Source of the DNA: Tessaracoccus bendigoensis DSM 12906
GTDB taxonomy: Bacteria; Actinomycetota; Actinomycetes; Propionibacteriales; Propionibacteriaceae
Assembly: GCF_900141915.1 (NCBI RefSeq)
Contig: NZ_FQZG01000020.1
Coordinates: forward strand, 1 to 57,262
Reading direction: 5' to 3'
DNA: 57,262 nt
Under the pieces are notes generated by a model that saw only the letters and a program-made list of their open reading frames with translations, was not told the origin of the DNA and did no database searches. The position numbers and the translations under genes are program-made. Shown here piece by piece: positions 34,401 through 42,231 of the stretch (the first letter of the stretch is position 1; each line of letters begins with the position of its first letter).

Positions 34401-34613
34401 GGCCGCGGGCACCATCGCGACACTCACATCCGGCACGTCCGAGTTGAGCAGCGGCACGCTGAAGGTGCCGTCTCCGCCATCCGTGCTGGTGAAGCTCCGG
34501 ACGACATCTGGATCGAGCGCGGCGGCGGGATCTCCCGCCAACGCCCCCGTCGCGAAGATTGCGGCGGCGGTGGTGATCACCCCGGCCAGCCTGGATAGTT
34601 TCGGTCTGCGCAC
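31479..34613 (-). CDS. Secreted GH43 (subfamily-12-like) beta-xylosidase/arabinofuranosidase with inserted CBM and C-terminal module
   Basis: A 1044-residue secreted protein. A signal peptide (about 1-33) precedes the GH43 propeller (about 40-375), with DVPDVSVAMV around the likely base Asp, a middle LFFDEADGGTPYIF, and AYEGQQVFWFDGYYYIP with the likely acid Glu. A CBM4/9-type module (about 405-560) is inserted before the GH43 C-terminal beta-sandwich (about 565-800; WEWNHNPDNRHWSL). A helical linker, a Thr/Pro repeat linker and a 135-residue module follow. The start is GTG 34613 with GAGGAG upstream. It is first of a two-gene operon, with a promoter and palindrome near 34780. Confidence 0.82.
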   Translation of the reverse strand: MRRPKLSRLAGVITTAAAIFATGALAGDPAAALDPDVVRSFTSTDGGDGTFSVPLLNSDVPDVSVAMVPAAESGEGRDVYYMLSTTMHLSPGAPIMKSYDMVNWETVTYVYDRLSMGDASSLRNGQNSYGAGQWAGSLRYHDGRFYVAFNTNNIDGAYIYWTDDIEDGAWTKIALGRGFHDLSLFFDEADGGTPYIFHGGGTTSAVRLSDDLTKVVAEYPDIVTYRDLADPGITPAYEGQQVFWFDGYYYIPTITWPPGGNRQVVLLRSKELLGRYTAAGGANTYEARTVLASDGFAQGSLVPVTTDGETSWHGFFFRDTYPIGRIPALIPATWSDGWPTFGDAGRVTRGSEFEQLIELPADLAAAQRLKSVVASDDFSNDAPHRAFRDIEWDLPDVPEAPAPGERLVNGDFETGSLAPWKLQYTAALDVVADPADAAGHVLSVSGRVNNGSGPGQAVEGGLMRSATYEGSMRVRYDEGPESMTFILGLSYGGRINQVAAATAKRGEWVTVAGRLTAPADADIASATLVVETPWAPNQTPADQVDYLVDDLSFAPAAVTQQFPTEAEYAYNGSDLDLAWEWNHNPDNRHWSLTERPGWLRLTNGSVVTGKATYSKAPQTELAYLEEARNTLSQRTFGPKSSAEVALDISAMSDGDVAGIATYARSFAYAAVKRVEGHNTLGVVQRLQPFSDAFDQDAAEAFVPGSTVQLGDSAVVHLKADADFASKPGQLWVQFLYSLDGQNWAPLGAPAGPLVQDWSLSHFMGYRFGIFNYALAQAGGHVDVDHYLLSGTLTADAKALDRSLLDASIGEAQGIREAQIDAELWAELQAALTAAQAVSGPSTQNQIDAPAYRLAALVAQAKVGATDPTPTPTPTPTPTPTATPTPTPTATPTPLPSSSPTPTPPAPVDIYVTPGFHRVNGRTWYTSCEPYSQTWRCRTEIWATTVAQVGGAFASTTGWTFNNLTYLPLLTRQQWAGNPLGNAGSWTSADGRQWRTECDTAATGRGGCRSYIRADVVTSKKGKDGAWTHRITTEWVFNNIVRFAR
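31939..31986 (-). repeat. Perfect 24-bp tandem direct repeat in the linker of the second GH43 gene
   Basis: The units at 31939-31962 and 31963-31986 are identical. They encode part of the PTPTATPTPT linker and are followed by GGGGTC runs. Copy-number slippage would change linker length in 8-residue steps. Confidence 0.85.
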
Positions 34614-34638
34614 GCCATCGGCTCCTCTACCTCGGGCA

Positions 34639-34656
34639 GTCGCCTCTCAAGGCGAC
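34639..34656. other. Small hairpin in the GH43 operon leader
   Basis: GTCGCCT (34639-34645) pairs with AGGCGAC (34650-34656) in the roughly 160-nt leader between the predicted promoter and the GTG start. It may affect mRNA stability. No riboswitch was recognised here. Confidence 0.4.
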
Positions 34657-34777
34657 CGGACCCGCGCGAAGGGCCCGATGACGGCACGTCGGATCGGGTT
34701 ACACGGGGGTTGTTGCCTGGTTCGGCATCGAACGAGCGACTGGATGTTCCGACGCCTCCCTGGCGCCGACGAACGTG

Positions 34778-34806
34778 ATGTTACCGGGAACACATCTGCT
34801 TCGCAA
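34778..34806 (-). promoter_or_regulatory. Promoter and overlapping palindrome of the GH43 operon
   Basis: On the minus strand TTGCGA (34806-34801) and TAACAT (34783-34778) are separated by exactly 17 nt. TGTTACCGGGAACA (34779-34792) overlaps the -10 and is symmetric except at one base pair; it resembles LacI-family operators with a central CG. No regulator gene lies next to the operon, so the repressor would act in trans. Confidence 0.6.
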
Positions 34807-34864
34807 CAACTTTCGAAGAATCTCCTATGAGCCGCCTTCGCGTCGCCTGTGAGCCAGGTTCTCC

Positions 34865-35992
<1,128 letters not shown>

Positions 35993-36081
35993 CGTCCACC
36001 TCCGTGCCGAACCATACTCTCGAACTCTTCGTGCAAAACATCGGCCCGCCTGCGTGGGCCGCACGGGGCGCGGCGTCCGCG

Positions 36082-36312
36082 CTACCGTTCCACCCGCACC
36101 GACCGGACCCGACCCGGGGCAGTCGGACCCTCCAGCCAGGCGACGAGGGCATCGAGCGCGGCACGCTCCCCAACGGCCACGACGCGGACGGAGCCGTCCG
36201 GCAGGTTCTCCGCCCCTCCCTCCAGGCCGAGATCGGAGAGCACTCCGCGGGTCACCCAGCGGAAGCCGACGCCCTGGACCTGTCCCGACACCCGGAGGGT
36301 GAGCCGCTCCAT
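36082..36312 (-). CDS. acyP: Acylphosphatase
   Basis: A 76-residue acylphosphatase hydrolysing carboxyl-phosphate bonds such as acetyl phosphate. The phosphate-binding loop with its Arg is GQVQGVGFRW, and the catalytic Asn is expected in the strand ENLPDGSVRV. The length is slightly short of the typical 90 residues but complete. ATG 36312 gives MERLTLRV; a GTG one codon upstream is possible. It lies 6 nt after the HdeD-like gene on the same strand and is probably cotranscribed with it. Confidence 0.9.
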   Translation of the reverse strand: MERLTLRVSGQVQGVGFRWVTRGVLSDLGLEGGAENLPDGSVRVVAVGERAALDALVAWLEGPTAPGRVRSVRVER

Positions 36313-36318
36313 CACCGG

Positions 36319-36870
36319 TCAGCCGACCGGGACCGAGGCGATCCGCCGGATGTGCAACGCGGACGCCGCGAGACAGGCCCCGTACACGATCGCCGCGAGC
36401 CCCAGCACCCACACCAGCGCGCCGAGCAGCAGCCCCGGCCACACCATGCCCGCGAACCCCATCGCGACCGCGACGGCGCCCGTCACCATCAGCGCCCACT
36501 CGCCGTCGACCTCCTTACGGAGGCGCACGGCGAGGAACACCTCACGCAGTCCCGCGAAGACGAACCAGAAGGCGGTCAGGAACGCAAGCGCCTCCACGGT
36601 GGCCGCCGGGTTCCCTGCGATGAGCAGCCCCAGCGCCACCGTCACCGCGCCTGCCCCTGCGACGAGCACCCTGTCGCTGGCGGCACCGCGGCGGTCGCTG
36701 GCGCCCTCCAGGATCATCCAGATGCCGTCCAGGATCACCCAGGCGCCCACGATGAGGCCGAGTGTGACGAGCGAGGCGTCCGCGACCGCGATCATCGCCG
36801 CCCCGACGACGACGGCAAGCATCCCCTGTGAGAGGAGCCACGGCCAGGTGTGGCGTTCGAAGTAGAGCAT
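36319..36870 (-). CDS. HdeD-like membrane protein
   Basis: A 183-residue integral membrane protein with six hydrophobic segments arranged as in HdeD/DUF308 proteins, with pairs such as GLIVGAWVILDGIWMIL and GAVTVALGLLIAG, and a repeated glycine-rich pattern. HdeD in E. coli is linked to acid resistance at high cell density; the role here is not known. ATG 36870 (MLYFERHTWPW) is chosen because GGGGGAGGA stands 4 nt upstream; the longer frame begins at a start without such a site. The acylphosphatase gene follows after a short gap. Confidence 0.75.
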   Translation of the reverse strand: MLYFERHTWPWLLSQGMLAVVVGAAMIAVADASLVTLGLIVGAWVILDGIWMILEGASDRRGAASDRVLVAGAGAVTVALGLLIAGNPAATVEALAFLTAFWFVFAGLREVFLAVRLRKEVDGEWALMVTGAVAVAMGFAGMVWPGLLLGALVWVLGLAAIVYGACLAASALHIRRIASVPVG

Positions 36871-36999
36871 CGGTTCCTCCCCCGGACTCATCTGCTGCGG
36901 CCCAAATTAGCGGACCACCGCCCCGGATACCGGGCGCGCACGAAACCTCCCCGCGGTGCGCGCCGACCGGGCCCGGTGCGGCGGTGCGCGCCGTCCCCC

Positions 37000-37005
37000 T
37001 AAGCT
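37000..37005 (+). promoter_or_regulatory. Putative -10 (TAAGCT) for the lipoprotein-NfeD operon
   Basis: TAAGCT lies 8 nt before the ATG at 37014, and no Shine-Dalgarno site is visible, which fits a leaderless start. Confidence 0.4.
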
Positions 37006-37013
37006 TGGACGCC

Positions 37014-37982
37014 ATGGACATCCGGATGATCGCGGCCACCGCCTGCTGCACGCTCATCCTCGCCGGATGCACACCGGATGCGCCCCCCACGAGCCGCACG
37101 CCGAGCGCGCCTGCGACGACCGCGTCACCTTCCGCCCCCACGCCGTCCACGGCCCCGTCGCCGTCACCGACGCCCACCAACTCTCCGCTGCCCGACGACA
37201 GCTTCCCCATCGCGTTTCCGATCGCCGACACGCTCACCACGGGCGGGGCGGGGGCGGTGGTCGCGAGGTTGAGCGAGGTGGCGGGTGACCTACCCGCCCT
37301 CAAGCTGGACCTGACCCAGCAGCAGGCGACGCTGACTGTGCTCCAGCCGGACGGGAGCGTCGCGGGCTACCGCTGGGACAACGGTGAGATCACCCGCGTC
37401 GACTCCGACTTCCAGTATCTCGAACAGGCCACGTTCGACCCCTCCGACTATCCCCTCGACTCGCTCGGCAGGATGTTCGACGTAGCCGACCTGCGCGGGG
37501 TGCGCGGCCAACTCGTGCTGCAGGTGGTGGAGTACCGCGCCGGCCAGATCGTGATGACGGTCACGTCGCGCCCCGAGTCGAAGACAGTGTTCTTCCGGAA
37601 GGACGGCACCGCCGTGGCCAGCCTGGGGCTCACGAGCGTCGCCGACATCACCGCGGGCATCGAGGAGGTGATCGGCAACGCCGAGGAGGCGTACTCCGTC
37701 TCCCTCAACCCGAACATCGGCTACTCGGCCGACCTGCCCGATGAGGAGGCGGGGGTCGTCGTGAACCGGACGCGGCCCGCCGACATGCCCACCTTCGAGA
37801 CCAGGCGCAGCGAATCCCCCGCCAACTCCCCGTTCGCCCCCGCCCTCATCGACCCGGAGGGTCTCGCCCGGGCGATCTCCCGGACCCAGGCATCCCCCGA
37901 TGAGCAGTGCAGCGTGACGATCGACATGTCGCACGGGCGCTCCGGCCCCGTCGAGGACCGGAGAAAGGGTGTGAAGACGTGA
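37014..37982 (+). CDS. Putative lipoprotein upstream of NfeD/flotillin
   Basis: A 322-residue exported lipoprotein: a short signal peptide with lipobox ending LILAGC (Cys about 19), then a Pro/Ser/Thr-rich linker (about 22-65). The mature domain of about 250 residues has beta-strand-rich segments such as VLQVVEYRAGQIVMTV and no Cys until near the C-terminus (EQCSV). No family was recognised. Its stop overlaps the GTG of the nfeD-like gene, so it is tied to the NfeD-flotillin pair. It may be an extracytoplasmic partner of that membrane complex, which is inferred from coupling only. Confidence 0.7.
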   Translation: MDIRMIAATACCTLILAGCTPDAPPTSRTPSAPATTASPSAPTPSTAPSPSPTPTNSPLPDDSFPIAFPIADTLTTGGAGAVVARLSEVAGDLPALKLDLTQQQATLTVLQPDGSVAGYRWDNGEITRVDSDFQYLEQATFDPSDYPLDSLGRMFDVADLRGVRGQLVLQVVEYRAGQIVMTVTSRPESKTVFFRKDGTAVASLGLTSVADITAGIEEVIGNAEEAYSVSLNPNIGYSADLPDEEAGVVVNRTRPADMPTFETRRSESPANSPFAPALIDPEGLARAISRTQASPDEQCSVTIDMSHGRSGPVEDRRKGVKT

Positions 37983-38491
37983 CCGCGTTCCTGATCATCG
38001 GAGGCGTGGGCGTCGCGTTGGTTCTCCTGGCGCTCCTGGTGGGCGATGTCCTCGACGGGGTCTTCGATGTCGATGTCCTCGGGGGCGACCTGTTCTCGAT
38101 GACCAGCATCGCCGCCTTCGTCGGAGCCTTCGGATTCGGCGGGGCCCTCGGCCTGGCCATCTTCGGCAACCCGGTCCCCGCCGTCATCGTCGGGCTGATC
38201 GTGGGTGCCCTCGCCGCATGGGGTGCGATCGCCCTGACGCGGGCCCTCAAGCGCGGCGAGAACGCGGCGACCTTCCGCTCCGACTCGATGATCGGCTACT
38301 CCGGCCGTGTGATCACCGCCATCCCGGCGGTCGGCTACGGGGAGATCCGGATCTCGGTTGGCGGCCACGTGCGCAAGCTGAGCGCCAGGTCGGCCCTCCC
38401 CGTCGACGCGGGCCAGGAGGTCTGGGTGTCTGCCATCCTCTCCCCCACCGCCGTCGAGGTGACCCCCACCACCCCCGAACTCACGTCCTGA
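37979..38491 (+). CDS. NfeD-like membrane protein with C-terminal OB-fold
   Basis: A 170-residue protein with an N-terminal membrane helix and two further hydrophobic segments (about 5-27, 43-66, 72-95), then a soluble domain (about 105-165) with IGYSGRVITAIPAVGYGEI and LPVDAGQEVWVS, the OB-fold typical of short NfeD proteins such as YuaF. NfeD proteins partner with flotillin-type SPFH proteins in membrane organisation. It starts at GTG 37979, overlapping the lipoprotein stop by 4 bp, and is followed 64 nt later by the flotillin gene. Confidence 0.82.
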   Translation: MTAFLIIGGVGVALVLLALLVGDVLDGVFDVDVLGGDLFSMTSIAAFVGAFGFGGALGLAIFGNPVPAVIVGLIVGALAAWGAIALTRALKRGENAATFRSDSMIGYSGRVITAIPAVGYGEIRISVGGHVRKLSARSALPVDAGQEVWVSAILSPTAVEVTPTTPELTS

Positions 38492-38555
38492 CCGACAACC
38501 GCCGACGGGAACGAGCAGCGCCTCGCCCGTCACGCAACAGAAAGGCGCAAGCCCT

Positions 38556-40055
38556 ATGCCACCCGTCCTGACAGCCGTCCTCGGCCTGCTCGCACTCCTT
38601 GTGCTCATCGGCCTGCTGATCGCGAGCCGCTACAAGGTCGCCAAGCCCAGCGAGGCGTTCATCATCACCGGCCGCAAGGGCAAGGAGGTGCGCAACCCCG
38701 AGACCGGCCTCGTCTCCACCGACCTCAGCGGCCAGAAGGTCGTGATGGGTGGCGGCGTCTTCGTGGTGCCGTTCATCCAGCGGCTCCACGTGCTGGACCT
38801 GTCGTCGCGTCGCATCATGGTGACCATCCGCAACGCCGTCTCCGGCCAGGGCATCAAGCTCAACGTCGACGGCGTCGCCATCGTCAAGGTCGGCGGCAAC
38901 GAGGACTCGATCCGCGCGGCGGCCCAGCGCTTCCTCTCCCAGCAGGACGAGATCGAGCCCTTCACACAGGAGACCCTCGCCGGATCGCTGCGCTCCATCG
39001 TCGGCTCGCTGACGGTCGAACAGATCATCCGCGACCGCGCCGCCTTCGCGCAGCGCGTCACCGACGAGTCCGAGTCGTCGCTGACCGGTCAGGGCCTCGT
39101 GCTCGACACCTTCCAGATCCAGGACATCACCGACGACGGCACCTACCTGAGCGACCTCGGGCGCCCCGAGTCGGCGAAGCTCGGCCGGATGGCCGCCGTC
39201 GCCGAGGCCGAGGCCCGCCGCGAGGCTGAGCAGGCCCAGATCGCCGCCGAGCAGCAGATCGCCATCGCGCAGCGTGAGCTCGTCCTGAAGCAGGCCGAGA
39301 TCCAGTCCGAGACCGACGCCGCCCGCGCCACCGCGGCCGCCTCCGGCCCCCTGGCCCAGGCCGACCGCGACCAGGCCATCCTGCAGGAGCAGGAGAAGGT
39401 CGCCGTCGCACAGGCGGCGCTGAAGGAGCGCCAGCTCGACACCGAGGTCCGCCGCCCCGCGGACGCCGAGCGGTACCGCGTCGAGACCGAGGCGGAGGCA
39501 AAGCGCAACGCGGCCATCTTCTCGGCCGAGGCTTCCAAGGCCGCCTCCATCGCCAGCGCCGAGGCGGATGCCGAGAAGGCCCGCCTCACCGGTGTCGGTG
39601 AGAAGTCGCGTCGTTCGGCGCTCGCCGAGGCCGAGGCCATCGAGGGCGCCAAACGCGGTGAGGCTGAGAAGGCACGCCGCATCGCGGAGGCCGACGCCAT
39701 CCGCGCCGAGGGCGAGGCGAAGGCGGCCGCGGTGCTCGCCGTCGGCCAGGCCGAGGCAGAGGCGATGGAGAAGCGGGCCGAGGCGTTCGCCAGCTACAAC
39801 GACGCCGCGACGCTGCAGATGCTGATCGAGGTGCTGCCGCAGATGGCCGAGAAGATCGCCGCCCCGATGGGCTCGATCGACACGCTGACCGTCATCTCCA
39901 GCGACGGCGCGTCCACGCTGCCCAAGCAGGTCACCGACAACGTCCTGCAGACCATGCAGATGCTGAAGGACACCACCGGCTTCGACCTGTCGGCGCTGCT
40001 CGACAAGTTCGCCAAGAACGACGGCGACGTCGTGAAGGGCGAGGTCGCCGAGTAA
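38556..40055 (+). CDS. Flotillin-like SPFH/Band 7 protein
   Basis: A 499-residue flotillin. An N-terminal membrane helix (about 6-24) is followed by the SPFH domain (about 28-190) with KPSEAFIITGRKGKEV and LDTFQIQDITDD, then a long Ala/Glu coiled coil (about 205-420) with repeated AEA/EAE patterns, and a C-terminal tail with SYNDAATLQMLIEVLPQMAEKI. Flotillins form membrane microdomain scaffolds. The pairing with NfeD matches yuaF-floT in Bacillus. ATG 38556 is preceded by AGAAAGG. A strong hairpin follows the stop. Confidence 0.92.
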   Translation: MPPVLTAVLGLLALLVLIGLLIASRYKVAKPSEAFIITGRKGKEVRNPETGLVSTDLSGQKVVMGGGVFVVPFIQRLHVLDLSSRRIMVTIRNAVSGQGIKLNVDGVAIVKVGGNEDSIRAAAQRFLSQQDEIEPFTQETLAGSLRSIVGSLTVEQIIRDRAAFAQRVTDESESSLTGQGLVLDTFQIQDITDDGTYLSDLGRPESAKLGRMAAVAEAEARREAEQAQIAAEQQIAIAQRELVLKQAEIQSETDAARATAAASGPLAQADRDQAILQEQEKVAVAQAALKERQLDTEVRRPADAERYRVETEAEAKRNAAIFSAEASKAASIASAEADAEKARLTGVGEKSRRSALAEAEAIEGAKRGEAEKARRIAEADAIRAEGEAKAAAVLAVGQAEAEAMEKRAEAFASYNDAATLQMLIEVLPQMAEKIAAPMGSIDTLTVISSDGASTLPKQVTDNVLQTMQMLKDTTGFDLSALLDKFAKNDGDVVKGEVAE

Positions 40056-40073
40056 GGCCCCACCCCGTCAGAG

Positions 40074-40101
40074 GCGCCGGTCCGTGCGAACGGGCCGGCG
40101 C
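40074..40101. terminator. Hairpin terminator after flotillin gene
   Basis: GCGCCGGTCCGT (40074-40085) pairs with ACGGGCCGGCGC (40090-40101) across a GCGA tetraloop; one of the 12 pairs is a G-U wobble. It lies 18 nt after the flotillin stop and 22 nt from the opposing small gene. Confidence 0.85.
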
Positions 40102-40123
40102 TTCCGCGTTCCCCGGGCCTCGG

Positions 40124-40309
40124 TCAGTACTTCTCTCCCGGGCCCTCTTCGTCGTGCGGGGCATCGGTGTTCTGGTCGATCCAGTCGGCCTCGTCTGAGT
40201 CGTCGTCCGGGCCACCCACCGGCTCGGTCTCCCGCTCGGTCGGGTCGGCGGGTTCCTCCTGCAGGGCGCGGTCGACCTCATCGACCTCAACGTCGTTGGA
40301 ATCATGCAT
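40124..40309 (-). CDS. Small, very acidic protein of unknown function
   Basis: A 61-residue hydrophilic protein, about one third Asp and Glu, beginning MHDSNDVEVDEVDRALQEE and ending DEEGPGEKY. There is no hydrophobic or Cys-containing segment; it is probably disordered. A strong GGAAGGAG stands 7 nt before the ATG at 40309, which is the main reason to call it. It is monocistronic and divergent from the membrane protein gene downstream. No family was recognised. A role as a charge-rich modulator or stress protein is possible but not shown. Confidence 0.55.
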   Translation of the reverse strand: MHDSNDVEVDEVDRALQEEPADPTERETEPVGGPDDDSDEADWIDQNTDAPHDEEGPGEKY

Positions 40310-40448
40310 CGCGAGGCTCCTTCCGCTCGAACCCGAGCCTACGTCGACAAGACGCCGAGCGGGATGGATCGCCCGATCGCCCCACCCGGCGGGCGGGCTC
40401 GACGACCCCGTCGGACGGGCTCCCGGCCCGACCTGTCACCATGGCGCT

Positions 40449-42206
40449 GTGAACAACGTGACGGCGCGGCTCGCCAGGCTCTACTGGCCTCCGGTCGGGC
40501 TCCTCCAACTCCTGGTGGGCCTTGCCGTGGCACTCGCGACCGTGGCCGAGCTCTCCACGGCGCCGGAGACATCCCTCGCCCTCTCGGTGGCGGGGATGCC
40601 GCTGGTGGCCGCGGTGATCGTCGCCATCCTCGTGCCCCTCTGCCTGCTGTACTGGGCCCCCGGCCTGTGCTCCGGCGTGCTTGCGCTGGAGTGCCTGCTG
40701 CTGGCCGCGGTCGGTGCTCCCGTCGCGTACTCCGCGGCAGGGTGGGCGGTCGCCGGCCTGGTCGCCGCCTGGGCCTGTGGCTGGCTGGCGGTCAGCTACT
40801 GGTGGCCCGGGCCCGCCGGGCCGCACCGACGCCTGCCGGGCGGCGGCTCCCCTGACGGCGAGGCCGGCCTCCCGTCGTGGCCGGGCCGGGTCGCCCTCGC
40901 CGCACCCCTGCTCGCCGCGGTGGTGTTGGCCGCAGTGTTCTCCCACCAGCTGTCAGACCAGCGTGACTTCGACTCGCGGGCGGAGCGGTTCACCGCCGAG
41001 GTGGTCGCCCGGGACATCGACGGGGAGACCGTCACCCTCGCGCTGCCCTGGGGTGAGGTCACAACGGACTTGTTCTTCTTCCAGGCCGAGGTCGGTGGCA
41101 CCGTCACGGTGTGGGCCGACCCCGACGATCCGGGGCGCCTCGTCTCCGACGATGAGCCCCTCGACCCCTCGTGGGCCCTCCCGCTGATCGCGCTCGCGCC
41201 CGTCGTCGCGCTGGGTGGATGGCTGAGGTGGGGTCTGCCCGCGAGGCGCCGCACCGCGCTTGTGGGCAGGGGCGGCCCCGCGTGGGCGGCCCGCGCGACG
41301 TGGGCCCACGCCATCGAGGGTGAGGACGCGTGGGATTCCGACGTGGACGGCGAGGTCCTCCACCTGGTGCCCGTGGATGGCCTGCGTCCCTTCGTCCCTC
41401 TGACCAGGGTCACCGACCTCGACACCGGACCCGACACCCCGGGCGTCGGGCAGAGGGCGGATGCCGAGGAGTTGCCCGCCTCGGCGGGGGCGCTGCGCGG
41501 CTACCTGGATGACGCTGCGGAGGTGGACGGCGACGGCTGCTGGCCGGTCGTGGTGATCGGCACGCCACGCCGCGGCGCGTCGATCGCGGTGGTCTCGGAC
41601 GACGGTTCCCTCCTCGCCGAGGTTTCCGCCGGTCCCCGCTCGCCCCTCGCGGTCCTGCGCCTCCTACGGACGGGGAGCCGCCGCCCCGGGCACGGCACGC
41701 CCGGATCGCTCCTCGAACGGCATCCGGTCCCGGTGCGGGTCGCGGCGGGCCTGGTGGCCGGAGGCCTCTCCGCCGGCCTCACCTATCTGATGCTCACCGA
41801 GCCGGGCGATCCCGTGGAGGGGCTCCTGATCGGGATCGCTGTCGCGCTGATCTTCGGGTACGCGACCTCGATCTGGCCGGGGCAGGTGAGCCTCGGCCGC
41901 GGCGGGTTGGTGCTTTCCGGCCGGTTCCTGGACCTTGTCGTTCCGCAGACCGAGGTGAGCTTCCACGCGGTCGCCCGTGACGAGGTGGTCCTACGCCTCG
42001 AGGATCCGGACGTGCTGATCGGTCTGACGCCGTCGGCGATCCTGCACCGTCGGCACGCGAGGGTCGACCTCGCCCACGCCCGTTTCGAGCGTTGGCTGGC
42101 CGCACCTGCCCGCGGCCGACGGACGCGACGGCGCCCCTCTGTCCCGCTCATCATGGCGGTGGTCAGCGTCCTCGCCGTGATCACGCTCTATCTGGTGAAC
42201 ACCTGA
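40449..42206 (+). CDS. Large membrane protein with soluble domains, function unknown
   Basis: A 585-residue protein. Four or so hydrophobic segments lie in residues about 13-125, then one at about 155-175, one at about 250-270, and two at about 425-470, with a final C-terminal helix (about 566-583). A segment with GEVTTDLFFFQAEVGGTVTVWADPDD (split as GEVTTDLFFFQAEVGG and TVTVWADPDD) resembles the small beta-domain in DUF3592-like proteins. The GTG at 40449 is the first plausible start past the divergent small gene. No catalytic motif is visible. The family is not recognised. Confidence 0.6.
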   Translation: MNNVTARLARLYWPPVGLLQLLVGLAVALATVAELSTAPETSLALSVAGMPLVAAVIVAILVPLCLLYWAPGLCSGVLALECLLLAAVGAPVAYSAAGWAVAGLVAAWACGWLAVSYWWPGPAGPHRRLPGGGSPDGEAGLPSWPGRVALAAPLLAAVVLAAVFSHQLSDQRDFDSRAERFTAEVVARDIDGETVTLALPWGEVTTDLFFFQAEVGGTVTVWADPDDPGRLVSDDEPLDPSWALPLIALAPVVALGGWLRWGLPARRRTALVGRGGPAWAARATWAHAIEGEDAWDSDVDGEVLHLVPVDGLRPFVPLTRVTDLDTGPDTPGVGQRADAEELPASAGALRGYLDDAAEVDGDGCWPVVVIGTPRRGASIAVVSDDGSLLAEVSAGPRSPLAVLRLLRTGSRRPGHGTPGSLLERHPVPVRVAAGLVAGGLSAGLTYLMLTEPGDPVEGLLIGIAVALIFGYATSIWPGQVSLGRGGLVLSGRFLDLVVPQTEVSFHAVARDEVVLRLEDPDVLIGLTPSAILHRRHARVDLAHARFERWLAAPARGRRTRRRPSVPLIMAVVSVLAVITLYLVNT

Positions 42207-42231
42207 CCGACCCCGCCGTCGGGCTCCCGCC

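Noticed and set aside
32259..34598. A 779-codon plus-strand open frame opposite the GH43 gene
   Set aside because: Antisense to a clear secreted glycosidase with signal peptide and catalytic motifs; the frame has no ribosome site and no recognisable domain.
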